Counted from the stretch's first letter, positions 1 to 10,992 are shown. The stretch is 64,000 bases of DNA from Paenibacillus apiarius (GCF_017052585.1 NZ_JAFFHZ010000001.1:1302001-1366000), one strand, 5' to 3'. Made by a program: numbers and translations. The notes: generated by a model not told the origin, from the letters alone.

Positions 1-670
1 GCCATGTGTAATGCCCGTCGGCGACTCTTCCCGCACGCAAGGTGGCTTGAATTTCCCCGATCATTTTTTCGTCGCCGAACACGACACCCGGGAAATTCAT
101 CACTTCGCCCAGCGCAATCATATCGGGTCCCCAGGTGAAGGCTTCCGCCACTTCCTCTGGACCGATCGAGGCCCCGCTTGTCTCCAGCTCCGGCCCTGTC
201 GACGGCACGCAGGAAGCCACCTGCATATATGCCGCAAGCGGTGTTTCTCTCGCTTCGTCGAGCATGAGCCGGAGGCCGGGCAGCCCGAGCACATTCGTAA
301 TTTCATGGGCGTCAAAGAAGCCGCCGGTCGTCCCCTTGACGAGCACCGCTCTCGCGAATTGCGTCGGAGTGATCTGGCTGCTCTCGATATGGCAATGCCC
401 ATCCAGCAATCCCGGCGCTACATAACGTCCGCCCGCGTCGATTACCTTCGTGTCGTCTCCAATCATATGGCTTGCATCCTTGCCTACGAAAGCAATGCGT
501 GTTCCCTGCACACCGATGGAAATATCGTCCTGAATCTCTCCGGAACAAACATTGACCAATTTTGCATGTAGAATAACGAGTGTAGCCTTCATATCTCCGC
601 GCGCGGTTGCGACCAGATCAGGCACGCAATCAGCAAGATGCGGTCTGGCAAAACGTTGTGGTGATTCCAT
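1..670 (-). CDS. ade: Adenine deaminase, N-terminal part (cut by window edge)
   Basis: An open frame on the minus strand starts at an ATG (668-670) preceded by a GAGGAGG ribosome binding site and runs off the left edge, so about 223 residues are visible. They contain the amidohydrolase metal motif DGHCHIESS (about residue 95), then GTTGGFFDAHEITNVLG and VASCVPSTGPELET, as in adenine deaminases. That family hydrolyses adenine to hypoxanthine and ammonia in the cytoplasm for purine salvage. Classical Ade proteins read GTTTVVADPHEI at the second motif, so this is a divergent copy, perhaps closer to the YerA-like branch. It lies 84 bp downstream of the CAP/SLH gene on the same strand. Confidence 0.85.
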   Translation of the reverse strand, partial: MESPQRFARPHLADCVPDLVATARGDMKATLVILHAKLVNVCSGEIQDDISIGVQGTRIAFVGKDASHMIGDDTKVIDAGGRYVAPGLLDGHCHIESSQITPTQFARAVLVKGTTGGFFDAHEITNVLGLPGLRLMLDEARETPLAAYMQVASCVPSTGPELETSGASIGPEEVAEAFTWGPDMIALGEVMNFPGVVFGDEKMIGEIQATLRAGRVADGHYTW

Positions 671-754
671 GATAGTATAGTCCTCCTCGTTGTTGAGTAA
701 AGCGAACGTGAATATATTGCACGGGTGGGAAGTATGTGCGCAACAATACAATCT

Positions 755-2599
755 CTATTGTTCCACAAACATGTCGAACAGCTTCTGCAACAGCACAAAT
801 GTCTGCTCATATGTAAGCAATCCGTCTGGATCGAACTTCTGCTCCCCCACTCCAGTCAATAGCGATAGGCTAACTGCTTTATACACGTAGTCCTTCGCCC
901 ACGGGGCAATATTCGCATCGTCGGCAAAAGTCGCCTTTGCCGTATCTAAAACGGAGGCTCCGCTCCCGGTCCGCTCCGTTAATGTCGTATGCAAATGAAG
1001 GAGCAATGCCGCAGCCTGCTGGCGCGTGATGTTGTCAAATGGCGAAAACATATCGTTGGATGTCCCGCCGATGAGCCCATTGGCGTATGCCTTTGATATT
1101 TCTATGCTGCTTATATCTTTGAAGGGCGATTGGCCCTCGGCAAGTGATTCACCTAAAATATTTTCGCACAGGCGCACAGCCAACTCCGTAAAGCCGATCC
1201 TCGTAATGGGCGCCTGATACGATTGGTCATATTGATACGGGACGATGCCGTTGCTCTTCGCCCTCCGATAGTCGGGCAAGGCCCACGGACTGACCCTATC
1301 GCCGCTGCCAGGCTGCTCGACATCAATTAATATCGTGTCGTAGCTTTGAAAATAATTTTTGACGCCTAGCAGCGTTTGGCCGGGCTTCAGCCCCGTAATA
1401 TAGCCTTCGGCATCAACTAAGGCGACCTCTGGATCGGCCATTTCGAATTGAACATCCGCAGCCTGCAGATGAGTGGACGTCGTTCGAGTATTAAGCTTTA
1501 TTTTTTCTCCCTGCGCAAGGCGAAGCGATGACGCCCTTAACGTTACTTCCGGAATCATATCGAAAAAGACCGTGTCATATTCGATGTCCACAGCTTGGCC
1601 TGCTTTGTCGTATACACCGCTCACCTCTACATGAAAAACATCATCTTCATGGAACCGTTCTATGCCATCCGGTCTGAAGATGATGGTAAACGGCACCCCA
1701 TAAGGGCCTGTTTCTACATTAAAGTATTTCCCATTCTTATTCGTATCCTTGTTATCGAAAACCCATTGCTTCCCGTCACGCGTTCTCGTCAATGTGACTT
1801 GAATGCGATCCGTTCGGGTCCGATCATATCGCTCAACGTTAAGGGAGAAAGACCACGGATCGTCTGGCGCAAACATTTCTTCGGGAAACAAGCCTTGGGA
1901 AGGCCAGCTTATGTAATCGTATTTCACTTCTTCCGCACGGTCCTTATTGACCGCATACATCGAAGAATAAGGGACTCCTTCTGCAGAGAACACGATGCCG
2001 AACATCGTTTTTTGCATAGGCGGATTCAAAATCCAGCGTCGATGTCCAATCCGGTCAATATTGCCCGGCCCGCTGTCAGACATATAACCATGGATGATGC
2101 TGCTATAGAAGGTTGACCTGCCCATCGATAGATTGCTCGTTCGCGTTCCTTCGCTGCCGAGCTTGAACAATACATCCTCCATGCCGCTTGGGTGTGTCGG
2201 ATGATGAGTCAGGCGGTCATTGACGGCATTGACCAGCGCAGCGGCCTGCTGTTGGGTATGCAACCCCCACTCCGGCTCAACATCATCTGGCAGCCCGGCC
2301 AAGTAACGCACGAAATTCGTCGCGTTAACTCCATCCGTTACATATTCCGCCTTCAGCTTGCCCGGAGCATATGGTGCGCGTGTCTGTGGCTCCGCCTCGT
2401 AAATGTCCGCCGCCTTCATGTACTGAAAGCTCGTCTCCATAGGCTTGTACTGCAGCCATTTATTAATAATTTCTTGCTTCGTGCGATTGACCGTCTTCTC
2501 TTGCACACGGTGCGGGGCAGCAGAGGCGTCAGCAGCGCCGCTCCATAATAGAGATATAAAAACGGATATGACCAGCATTGCCTTTACATGCAACTTCAT
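755..2599 (-). CDS. Secreted CAP-domain protein with C-terminal S-layer homology repeats
   Basis: The 614-residue protein starts with a Sec signal peptide (MKLHVKAMLVISVFISLLW, cleavage near residues 25-28). Residues about 35-240 resemble a CAP/SCP-like extracellular domain, with the IDRIGHRRWILNPPMQ stretch typical of bacterial CAP proteins. A bacterial Ig-like (BIG2) segment follows at about 375-445 (VALVDAEGYITGLKPG). At least two S-layer homology repeats close the protein (about 500-610; ISKAYANGLIGGTSNDMFSP and APWAKDYVYKAVSLSLLTG). SLH repeats bind pyruvylated secondary cell-wall polymer, so the protein should sit on the cell surface. The substrate of the CAP domain is unknown. The start has a GGCGGGGG-type site upstream. 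Confidence 0.8.
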   Translation of the reverse strand: MKLHVKAMLVISVFISLLWSGAADASAAPHRVQEKTVNRTKQEIINKWLQYKPMETSFQYMKAADIYEAEPQTRAPYAPGKLKAEYVTDGVNATNFVRYLAGLPDDVEPEWGLHTQQQAAALVNAVNDRLTHHPTHPSGMEDVLFKLGSEGTRTSNLSMGRSTFYSSIIHGYMSDSGPGNIDRIGHRRWILNPPMQKTMFGIVFSAEGVPYSSMYAVNKDRAEEVKYDYISWPSQGLFPEEMFAPDDPWSFSLNVERYDRTRTDRIQVTLTRTRDGKQWVFDNKDTNKNGKYFNVETGPYGVPFTIIFRPDGIERFHEDDVFHVEVSGVYDKAGQAVDIEYDTVFFDMIPEVTLRASSLRLAQGEKIKLNTRTTSTHLQAADVQFEMADPEVALVDAEGYITGLKPGQTLLGVKNYFQSYDTILIDVEQPGSGDRVSPWALPDYRRAKSNGIVPYQYDQSYQAPITRIGFTELAVRLCENILGESLAEGQSPFKDISSIEISKAYANGLIGGTSNDMFSPFDNITRQQAAALLLHLHTTLTERTGSGASVLDTAKATFADDANIAPWAKDYVYKAVSLSLLTGVGEQKFDPDGLLTYEQTFVLLQKLFDMFVEQ

Positions 2600-2833
2600 A
2601 CGCTTAACCCCCGCCGCCTAGCCGAATAAGTATTCCATACAGATACATCAATTCGCCCCCATCCTGCATTTTCCTCTATTCTTCGGCAAAAACATCTGAA
2701 CAACCAGCTATTCATCCTTTTCTCTAATCTGCTTTTGCTTCCAATAGTGTGAGTCGATACTCTTTGCCCCTGAAAATCAGATGTTTTTATTGCACTATTG
2801 CATCTCCACTGTTCAAAAACTGCTATTTTATGT

Positions 2834-2861
2834 TTTATATTGTATGATTGCAGTTCCTCAA
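2834..2861 (-). promoter_or_regulatory. Possible sigma-A promoter of the CAP/SLH gene
   Basis: Read on the minus strand, TTGAGG and TATAAA are separated by 16 bp, about 235 nt upstream of the CAP/SLH start. The -35 match is weak. The rest of the 312-bp gap (2600-2911) contains no gene I can support; the open frame at 2596-2871 has no family features and no ribosome binding site. Confidence 0.3.
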
Positions 2862-2911
2862 GTCCAACCAACCTTCTGAATTATTCCAGTTCATTCAATA
2901 TGAAATATTAT

Positions 2912-3139
2912 CTACCATATGTATTCATCTAAGTGAGTGCGCACAAGCCCGTAGCGGAACACTTTAGTTCCTTTACCAATAGCAATCGGCTTCAGCCACC
3001 CTTGTTTGCAGAGGGATTGCAAATATCGAACTGCCGTCCGATGATTCATTCCCAACTGTACCACGACATCCTTCGGACGAATTTCTCCTGCCAACCGGAA
3101 GACAAGCAGCATGATCTCCCGCTCGGCAAGCCCCCCCAT
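2912..3139 (-). CDS. Small winged-helix DNA-binding protein
   Basis: This 75-residue frame reads like a single helix-turn-helix domain: MLLVFRLAGEIRPKDVVVQL, then GMNHRTAVRYLQSLCKQGWL as the recognition helix and turn, then a basic wing (IGKGTKVFRYGL). It probably acts as a transcription factor or a fragment of one; the target is unknown and I cannot assign it to a named family. The ribosome binding site ATGGAGGTG lies directly after the T-run of a strong intrinsic terminator, so the gene is either controlled by attenuation or depends on its own promoter inside that hairpin region. It is convergent with nothing; the flavin reductase gene lies upstream on the same strand. Confidence 0.6.
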   Translation of the reverse strand: MGGLAEREIMLLVFRLAGEIRPKDVVVQLGMNHRTAVRYLQSLCKQGWLKPIAIGKGTKVFRYGLVRTHLDEYIW

Positions 3140-3156
3140 TTTTCCTGCACCTCCAT

Positions 3157-3204
3157 AAAAAAAGAACGTCCCTGCTCCATCACGGGATGGACAGGGACGT
3201 TCTT
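3157..3204 (-). terminator. Intrinsic terminator between flavin reductase and small HTH gene
   Basis: On the minus strand a 13-bp perfect stem (AAGAACGTCCCTG with its complement) is extended by an inner TCCAT/ATGGA stem and followed by seven T residues. It ends 18 nt before the ATG of the HTH gene and touches its Shine-Dalgarno sequence. It could be the end of the flavin reductase transcript or an attenuator. Confidence 0.8.
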
Positions 3205-3328
3205 CGTCACTTTACCTTGATTATAGCCAAATAATGCTCAGCTCACCAGCTCACATTATAATTCTCATCAATGCTAAACCTTATGCTAATGCACGCCGCC
3301 ACAGCATAGCCACGGCTTTTCTCACTAT

Positions 3329-5191
<1,863 letters not shown>

Positions 5192-5221
5192 TTATAGTAG
5201 CATAGTTTTTTTTATTTAAAA

Positions 5222-5241
5222 GTGAAAGTTATCACTTTCAC
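5222..5241. promoter_or_regulatory. Perfect 8+8 palindrome upstream of the flavin reductase gene
   Basis: GTGAAAGT-TATC-ACTTTCAC lies about 97 bp upstream of the flavin reductase start, between it and the yitT terminator. Its size and place fit an operator for a dimeric repressor or redox regulator. The regulator is unknown, and no second copy was noticed in the window. Confidence 0.4.
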
Positions 5242-5263
5242 CAAGTTTAAAGCGGTTTTTCAT

Positions 5264-5288
5264 AAAAAAGAGGGTCACCTTGACCCCC
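5264..5288 (-). terminator. Intrinsic terminator downstream of yitT
   Basis: On the minus strand a GGGGGTCA-AGG-TGACCCTC hairpin (one mismatch) is followed by six T residues. It lies 19 bp after the YitT stop. Confidence 0.75.
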
Positions 5289-5306
5289 TTTCCCCTAGCT
5301 TGTTGC

Positions 5307-6149
5307 TCATGACACCTGGCTTGCTTTGTACCCTTTGCCAATGAACTCATGAACGCTATGAACGGTTACATAAGCATGCTCATCCAATTCGCATATAATT
5401 TTTTTCAGCTGCACGAGTTCCTGTTTGTTAATGACGATATACAGCAGTTCCTTGTTGGAACCCGTATATCCACCGCGCCCTTCCAGCACGGTCAATCCGC
5501 GCGACATCGCGGTCGTCACCTTTTGTAATATTTCATTAGGCTTTTCAGAGATGATGAGAACCGCTACCCGTTCATCCAAACCTTCAATCATGAAGTCAAT
5601 GACCTTCGCGCCCACATATACGGCGATCAAAGTGTACATCGCTTTTTCTTGGCCGATGATGAATATCGAGCCCGCAATCACGACGATGTCGATAATGAGC
5701 ATCCCTTTGCCGACACTCCAGCCCAAATACTCATTCGCAAGCCGGGCCAATATTGCGGAACCTCCCGAAGTGCCTCCCGCTCGAAATATGAGGCCCAGAC
5801 CGACGCCTACCAGCAATCCCGCGAACAAGGCTGCCAACAGCGTGTCATCGTTAATTTTCACCCCGATTTTTTCGGTGACATGCAAAAACAACGAGGTTAA
5901 CACAATGCTGACGACGGTATATAGGACCGTTTGCCTGTCAAAAAATCGATAGCCGATTGCAAGTAAAATACCGTTTAAAATAAAGTTAACGACTCCTGGC
6001 GACCAATCGAACAAATAGTGCGTCACCACTGTAATGCCGATGATCCCGCCCTCCGACAGCCGATTTGGAATGGCAAAATAATTAATGCCGAGCGCGAAAA
6101 TAAGTGAACCCAGCGCTACTAACGCTATGTCCCGAAGAAGTTTTTTCAT
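5307..6149 (-). CDS. YitT-family membrane protein
   Basis: ATG 6149 is preferred because GGGAGG lies 9 nt upstream; the frame extends 8 codons further without a good site. The 280-residue product has about five or six hydrophobic segments in the first 190 residues (for example ALVALGSLIFALGINYFAIP and LFAGLLVGVGLGLIFRAG, with the conserved GGTSGGSAILARL motif). A soluble C-terminal DUF2179-like domain follows (TVLEGRGGYTGSNKELLYIV). This is the standard YitT layout. Such proteins are common in Firmicutes in several copies, and their function is not established; transport has been suggested. Confidence 0.85.
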   Translation of the reverse strand: MKKLLRDIALVALGSLIFALGINYFAIPNRLSEGGIIGITVVTHYLFDWSPGVVNFILNGILLAIGYRFFDRQTVLYTVVSIVLTSLFLHVTEKIGVKINDDTLLAALFAGLLVGVGLGLIFRAGGTSGGSAILARLANEYLGWSVGKGMLIIDIVVIAGSIFIIGQEKAMYTLIAVYVGAKVIDFMIEGLDERVAVLIISEKPNEILQKVTTAMSRGLTVLEGRGGYTGSNKELLYIVINKQELVQLKKIICELDEHAYVTVHSVHEFIGKGYKASQVS

Positions 6150-6237
6150 CTTGATAAGCCTCCCACCTGCCATTGTACACGATATGAACCACTATAGGGA
6201 AGATTCGGCACTTATTTGGCGCGAGAGGTGTGAAGCT

Positions 6238-6771
6238 TTACCCGTTATATTCCGACTGGAGCAAACCCATATGAATAACATGATGCCATGCGCCGTTGCG
6301 GAACAAGAATTCTCTGGATATCCCTTCCTGCTTGAAGCCAAGCTTCTCATACAGCTTGATCGCCCTCGTATTGAAGTCAAATACCCTTAATGAGATGCGG
6401 TGCAAGTTCAATTCCATGAAGGCATAACGGAGCAAAAGCCCTAACGCTTCCTGTCCATATCCCTTCCCCCAATAATCCGGTTCGCCAATGTCGATAACCA
6501 GTTCGGCGTTCCTGTTCTTAACATCAATGGAGATGAGCGAAGTAAGACCGATTGGCTGATCGGAAGCGGAATCCGTTATGAGATACGTTTTGGAATTGGT
6601 TGTGCCAAGAATGACATGTTGAACAAAGCCCCCGGTTTCCTCCAGCGAGTAAATGTCCAAGGAAAGGCTGGTCGATTCCATCACGCCAATCGTGTTTCTC
6701 CACTTGTGATAAACGGCAATGTCTTGTTCTGTCATTTTTCTCAGTTTGATTCTGTTTGTTGCAAACATCAT
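6238..6771 (-). CDS. GNAT acetyltransferase, RimJ/RimL type
   Basis: The protein has about 177 residues and begins MMFATNRIKLRKMTEQD after an AGGAGGG site. It carries the GNAT acetyl-CoA loop (DYWGKGYGQEALGLLLRYAF) and the terminal LHRISLRVFDFNTRAIKLYE and LGFKQEGISRE motifs seen in ribosomal-protein or amino-sugar N-acetyltransferases. The acceptor cannot be named. It lies downstream of nothing obvious on its strand and is divergent from the SgrR-like gene; the two starts are 117 bp apart. Confidence 0.8.
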   Translation of the reverse strand: MMFATNRIKLRKMTEQDIAVYHKWRNTIGVMESTSLSLDIYSLEETGGFVQHVILGTTNSKTYLITDSASDQPIGLTSLISIDVKNRNAELVIDIGEPDYWGKGYGQEALGLLLRYAFMELNLHRISLRVFDFNTRAIKLYEKLGFKQEGISREFLFRNGAWHHVIHMGLLQSEYNG

Positions 6772-6824
6772 GCTCCCTCCTATCATCATTTTTGCCTAAG
6801 ATGCTGACAATCTCATTATCCGAT

Positions 6825-6852
6825 TTGCCAAAAGAGGAAAAAAGGGTATAAT
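6825..6852 (+). promoter_or_regulatory. Sigma-A promoter of the SgrR-like gene
   Basis: TTGCCA and a perfect TATAAT are spaced 16 bp apart, 36 bp upstream of the ATG. A GAGGAGG ribosome binding site follows. Confidence 0.65.
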
Positions 6853-6888
6853 CCTTGCTTAAGTGTCCCCTTTTGAGGAGGTGATTGC

Positions 6889-8625
6889 ATGATGCTGGAT
6901 TATTTAGAATTCCGCACCTATCTATATGAACGCGAGCAGGAGGAGCGCACCGCGTCGTTCCGGCTGCACGAACTGGAGATCATCTGGCGCTGCAGCGTCA
7001 AAAACGCAAAACGGAAATTAAAAAAACTGACAGAGCAGCGTTACTGTTCCTACATTCCCGGCCGTGGCAGGGGAAATCGATCGAAGGTTCAATTTTTTAC
7101 CGATTTTCGCGAGGAGCTGCATACCGTAATCCAGACATATCTAAAAAACAGAGATTTGGAGCGGCTCATGCATGTATTGCAGCTCCCTTTTCCTCAGCAA
7201 TGGATAGACGATTTGCGCAAGCCCATACAGGAGCAATTAGGGCTGCAGGCGTCCAATCCTGCCACTGATGTATTGCACGCCATCATAATCCAGCCTGTGA
7301 CAACCATCGATCCGGCGCATTCATCGATTACGTTCGATCAGATGCTCGTTTCCATGATTGGCGATACCCTTCTTCAATATGACGCGGACAAGGACGAACT
7401 TCTGCCTCACCTTGCCATCGCCTGGGAAGCGGATGAACGTTGTGAAATATGGACGATTTATTTGAGAAAACGAGTCCTGTTCCATCACCACCGCACATTG
7501 AGGAGCGACGATGTAAAATACAGCTTGGAACGGCTGCAGGAAGCATCGTGTGCCAACCGATGGCTTGCGGAGGATATCGCTTCGATCGACTGCTTGTCCC
7601 CGCTTATGGTCCGAATCAATCTGCGTCAGTCCAATCCCTTATTCGGGCGTTACTTGGCGTCAGCGCCGATGACGATTGTACCAGCGGATGCTCCAATACA
7701 AGACAAGCATTTCATTGGTACGGGCGCTTACAAACTAACGGAATGCACAGACAACAAAGCGGTATTGGAGGCATTCGACGATTACTTTCAAGAAAGGCCT
7801 TATATCGATGCCGTCCAATTTTGGCGGGTACCGCCGGAAAAAGCGCACCTGATTGCGTATCGCATCAATAAAGATGACGAGCAGCCTGAACTGGCGATAC
7901 AGGAAGATCTCATTGAGAATGGCTTTCGGTTTGTCATGTTCAATACGAAGCAGGTCCCCTTGATGAGAGATAAGAAGTTGCGGCTGGCTATCAACGACCT
8001 GTTTGCGATGGATGAGATGTGGCAGGATTTGAACAGAACCGGACTGGTCCATGCCTCTCACTTCTTCCCTTGGAAGAGCAAGCCGATAAAACGAAGCTTA
8101 GCGATGGCGAAGCAATGGCTGGAGAATAGCTCCTACAGCGGGGAAATGCTGCATGTATACACGTTGGATTTGCCGGAAGGAAGGGAGGAGGCAGACTGGT
8201 TGCAGCGCCGCGCCGCACAAATCGGTTTAAACATGATGCTCCATCCCTACTCTTTCGCTGAGCTGTATGACCGCTCTAAGGATGAGGACATTCATATGAT
8301 CTTTTCCGGAGAGGTGTCCACGCTTGATCCGCACCTTTCGTTTTTGGGGGCCTTTTACAATGATGCGCTCGCTTTCAGGCGATTCATTGCCGACAATCAT
8401 ATGACCATCATCAATAACAACCTGAAAAGATTGAAGCATGCCCCATTCACCGGGCGAGAGCGGCTTATCGACGAAGTCGTCCAATACATGCACAAGGAAA
8501 TGCTGATCGTGTTTATGCACCACCCCCTTCAGCAGCGCATGTTCGATCCGATGCTTGAGCATATCCAGTACGATTCCTTCACATTCATCGACCTAAAAAA
8601 GCTGTGGGTGCGCCCGCCTTGCTGA
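6889..8625 (+). CDS. SgrR-like transcriptional regulator with solute-binding domain
   Basis: The 578-residue protein joins an N-terminal winged-helix SgrR-type DNA-binding region (about 1-110; LHELEIIWRCSVKNAKRKLK and IPGRGRGNRSKVQF) to a periplasmic-binding-protein family 5-like domain (about 150-570; DKDELLPHLAIAWEADE, IYLRKRVLFHHHRTLRSDDV, FIGTGAYKLTECTDNKAVLE). There is no signal peptide, so it acts in the cytoplasm as a ligand-sensing regulator. In enterobacteria SgrR activates the sugar-phosphate stress RNA sgrS; Firmicute homologues often control neighbouring transporters. No transporter is adjacent here, so the target is open. Confidence 0.8.
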   Translation: MMLDYLEFRTYLYEREQEERTASFRLHELEIIWRCSVKNAKRKLKKLTEQRYCSYIPGRGRGNRSKVQFFTDFREELHTVIQTYLKNRDLERLMHVLQLPFPQQWIDDLRKPIQEQLGLQASNPATDVLHAIIIQPVTTIDPAHSSITFDQMLVSMIGDTLLQYDADKDELLPHLAIAWEADERCEIWTIYLRKRVLFHHHRTLRSDDVKYSLERLQEASCANRWLAEDIASIDCLSPLMVRINLRQSNPLFGRYLASAPMTIVPADAPIQDKHFIGTGAYKLTECTDNKAVLEAFDDYFQERPYIDAVQFWRVPPEKAHLIAYRINKDDEQPELAIQEDLIENGFRFVMFNTKQVPLMRDKKLRLAINDLFAMDEMWQDLNRTGLVHASHFFPWKSKPIKRSLAMAKQWLENSSYSGEMLHVYTLDLPEGREEADWLQRRAAQIGLNMMLHPYSFAELYDRSKDEDIHMIFSGEVSTLDPHLSFLGAFYNDALAFRRFIADNHMTIINNNLKRLKHAPFTGRERLIDEVVQYMHKEMLIVFMHHPLQQRMFDPMLEHIQYDSFTFIDLKKLWVRPPC

Positions 8626-8656
8626 AAAAAGTGCACAGTCCCAAGACCGTGCACTT
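8625..8656 (-). terminator. Terminator of the alpha/beta hydrolase gene
   Basis: A GTGCAC(A)GTC-CCAA-GAC(C)GTGCAC hairpin is followed by six T on the minus strand. It lies in the 82-bp gap between the convergent regulator and hydrolase genes and may also stop plus-strand transcription. Confidence 0.7.
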
Positions 8657-8707
8657 CCCCAGCTTATTATTTTAGCTGTATCGATTCATATTCCTTCTTC
8701 CGTCACC

Positions 8708-10393
8708 TTAATGGGATTTGACCCATTTTGCCACGTCGTTGATGACATCAAGCGGCACGTTGCCCGGAACAAAGTATTCTTCTCCGGTGGAAGGCTTATC
8801 TGACGGTACGAAGATATGGTTCAGCTTCGGATACAGCTTGGTTTCTACATCTTTCCGGTTCTCCAATGCTTCCTTCCAACCTTCAAGATGTTCTTTGCCG
8901 ACCTGGACGTCATTGTCACCTTGAATGATGAAGAGCGGAATTTTCTGGTTCTTGGCGATTTCTCCGCCATAATGGTTGCGGAAATCGAACCACCAGGATG
9001 CCATAGCCAGCGGCAAATCTTGCGGATAATGATCTGCCGTATATTTCTCGTCCTTAATCAGTTGCAGCTGTTGCTTCCACATATTCACCTGCGCTTCAAG
9101 CTGGGCAATGGCCTGCTCCGGCTGTCCCGCTTCCTTCGCGCGGTTCAGTTGTCCTTCCATCTGGGTCAGCATCAAGTCCTCAAGCGGGCCGGATGGACCG
9201 GCCGCAATAATAGCGCCGCGCACTGTCTTCGCACTGTCTTGCGCAAGCAGGCGAGGCACGAGCATGCCGCCTTGGCTGTGGCCCAATACATATACATGCT
9301 CCTTGTTCAAACGCTTATCTTGTCCCGCCCATTTGACTGCTGCGAACGCATCGTCAATCGTCTCTTCCTTGACCGTAAACTTCGGCACAGCGGTCGCTTG
9401 GAACGGATATTCGCGCGTACGCTTCTCATAGCGGAGCGTCGCTATGCCCTGCTGTGCCAAACCTACAGCCATATCCCGGAACATCTTGCCAGCGCCGATC
9501 GATTCGTCACGGTCATTCTGGCCGGATCCGTGCACCAATATGACTACCGGGAACGGGCTCTCGCCTTGTGCAGGCACCGTCAATGTGCCGGGAAGCTTGA
9601 ATTTGCCGTCGCCGATGACGATGTTTTCTTCTTTATATGCATTCGCATCGTCATATGCCGGAGCTTGATATCCGCCTGACCCGATCATAGCGAAGAACAG
9701 CTCGTCGACAAGACCTTGATCATTGTAGCGGATTTCAAGCGGCAGCATCTGCCCTTTATCCGTCTTGAACACAATGCTTACATTTTGGTGCACCCCGTTA
9801 TCGTCCATGACCGCATTCACGAATTGGGTCGGGAGACCGAACATTCCGGTAAGCAGCTTCGTATGTGAGAGCAGTGTCGTCTTCTTTGTCGCTTCCCGGA
9901 GCTCCGGCGTAATCCATTTTTGCAAGTCGGCTTCCGCTTGCGGCTGTGCGGCCAATTTACTCCACTCTGCGACGAACTGGGAGGCACGCGTTTTCCAATC
10001 CGAAGCATCTGGAACGACCGAACCGTTAACCCACGAGGCATTCACATGAAGGCCTTGCTTGACCGCTTCCCATGGCACAACCAGAGCGCCCTGCTTGCTG
10101 AATTCAGCTTTCGCGGCCAGCTTCAATTGTTCTCCGTTCACATCTGACCGATCGTCATTGAGACGAACTGTCCATACCCGATCACCATAGGCGACTTTGG
10201 CAGTTTGATCCTCTGAATTCCATTTCACGTAGGCGCCGACGGATTCAACAGCTTCTCTTAACGGTACCATCGTCAGATTTTCTTGCTCTCCCAATTCAAT
10301 GGCCGGAGTCTCTTCCGCCGCCAACGCAACGGGTCCCATGCTGCCGAACAACAAGCAAGCGCTCATCATCCATTTCCATGCCGATTTGTTCAT
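8708..10393 (-). CDS. Secreted alpha/beta hydrolase with copper-amine-oxidase-type N-terminal domain
   Basis: The 561-residue protein begins with a Sec signal peptide (WMMSACLLFGSMGPVALAAE). Residues about 30-120 resemble the N-terminal 'stalk' domain of copper amine oxidases (MVPLREAVESVGAYVKWN), a cell-wall associated module common in Paenibacillus. A DUF3887-like segment (about 130-230) leads to an alpha/beta hydrolase domain (about 255-560) with PVVILVHGSGQNDRDE (oxyanion loop), the nucleophile elbow GHSQGG, an acid in IIQGDNDVQVG and the final His in LNHIFVP. All three catalytic residues are present. Ester or peptide substrates are possible; the specificity is unknown. Confidence 0.85.
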   Translation of the reverse strand: MNKSAWKWMMSACLLFGSMGPVALAAEETPAIELGEQENLTMVPLREAVESVGAYVKWNSEDQTAKVAYGDRVWTVRLNDDRSDVNGEQLKLAAKAEFSKQGALVVPWEAVKQGLHVNASWVNGSVVPDASDWKTRASQFVAEWSKLAAQPQAEADLQKWITPELREATKKTTLLSHTKLLTGMFGLPTQFVNAVMDDNGVHQNVSIVFKTDKGQMLPLEIRYNDQGLVDELFFAMIGSGGYQAPAYDDANAYKEENIVIGDGKFKLPGTLTVPAQGESPFPVVILVHGSGQNDRDESIGAGKMFRDMAVGLAQQGIATLRYEKRTREYPFQATAVPKFTVKEETIDDAFAAVKWAGQDKRLNKEHVYVLGHSQGGMLVPRLLAQDSAKTVRGAIIAAGPSGPLEDLMLTQMEGQLNRAKEAGQPEQAIAQLEAQVNMWKQQLQLIKDEKYTADHYPQDLPLAMASWWFDFRNHYGGEIAKNQKIPLFIIQGDNDVQVGKEHLEGWKEALENRKDVETKLYPKLNHIFVPSDKPSTGEEYFVPGNVPLDVINDVAKWVKSH

Positions 10394-10447
10394 ATCTACA
10401 TCCCCTTAACAGATTAAATCAATAACCCAGCTTTCTATATTACGTTT

Positions 10448-10720
10448 TCAACCCAATATTCGTTCAAGCTCTGCTAATTCTTCTTCCGAAAATGCGAGAT
10501 TGTCTAAGGCTTTAACATTTAAAGCTTTTCCTTGACGAACAATTAAATCTAAAGCAGCCATCGTTTCTTCCAAAGGCGTATTTGGATCCGGCCGATGAGA
10601 GTAAAAAATATCGACATAATCCAGTCCCATCCGCTTCAAGCTCTGATCCAAACTGGCTACGAGATATTTTTTGGAACCCCACTCTCCTTTCCCATCAAAA
10701 CGCACGATAGCGAAAATCAA
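10448..10720 (-). pseudogene. Aldo/keto reductase relic (both the start and the middle are lost)
   Basis: The 90-residue frame contains [20 protein letters not shown] and [20 protein letters not shown], the central part of an L-glyceraldehyde 3-phosphate reductase-type aldo/keto reductase. After RQGKAL it jumps directly to [20 protein letters not shown], which is the C-terminus of the same family. The first 100 or so residues and roughly 130 internal residues are missing, while the frame stays open. The catalytic Tyr and Lys region is not present, so it cannot work as a reductase. Confidence 0.8.
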
Positions 10721-10992
10721 TATGTATTCCTATTTATTATAATCTATTGGAGACTTTGCTTGTTACTGTTTGTGCGAGAATCGTTGGAAGGGGTTATTCT
10801 CCACTCCATTGGCCTTTCACACCTGACTTTGGCGGGAATAGGCGCGCTTCGTACAGACCATATTAATGACACGCTCCATTGAAGCTTGGCGATGCGCCGG
10901 AAGCAAGAGCATGTCTGGCAAAACGCCGTCTGTATCGCCACAGACTTTAGCGGAACGGAAAAATAACGTATTCTATTAAGGAGGCAGCAATC

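Noticed and set aside
671-754. Purine riboswitch before the adenine deaminase gene
   Set aside because: Only 84 bp separate it from the upstream stop, and I see no conserved purine-riboswitch core.
2596-2871. 91-residue frame upstream of the CAP/SLH gene
   Set aside because: No ribosome binding site, no family features, and it overlaps the start of the CAP/SLH gene and the likely promoter.
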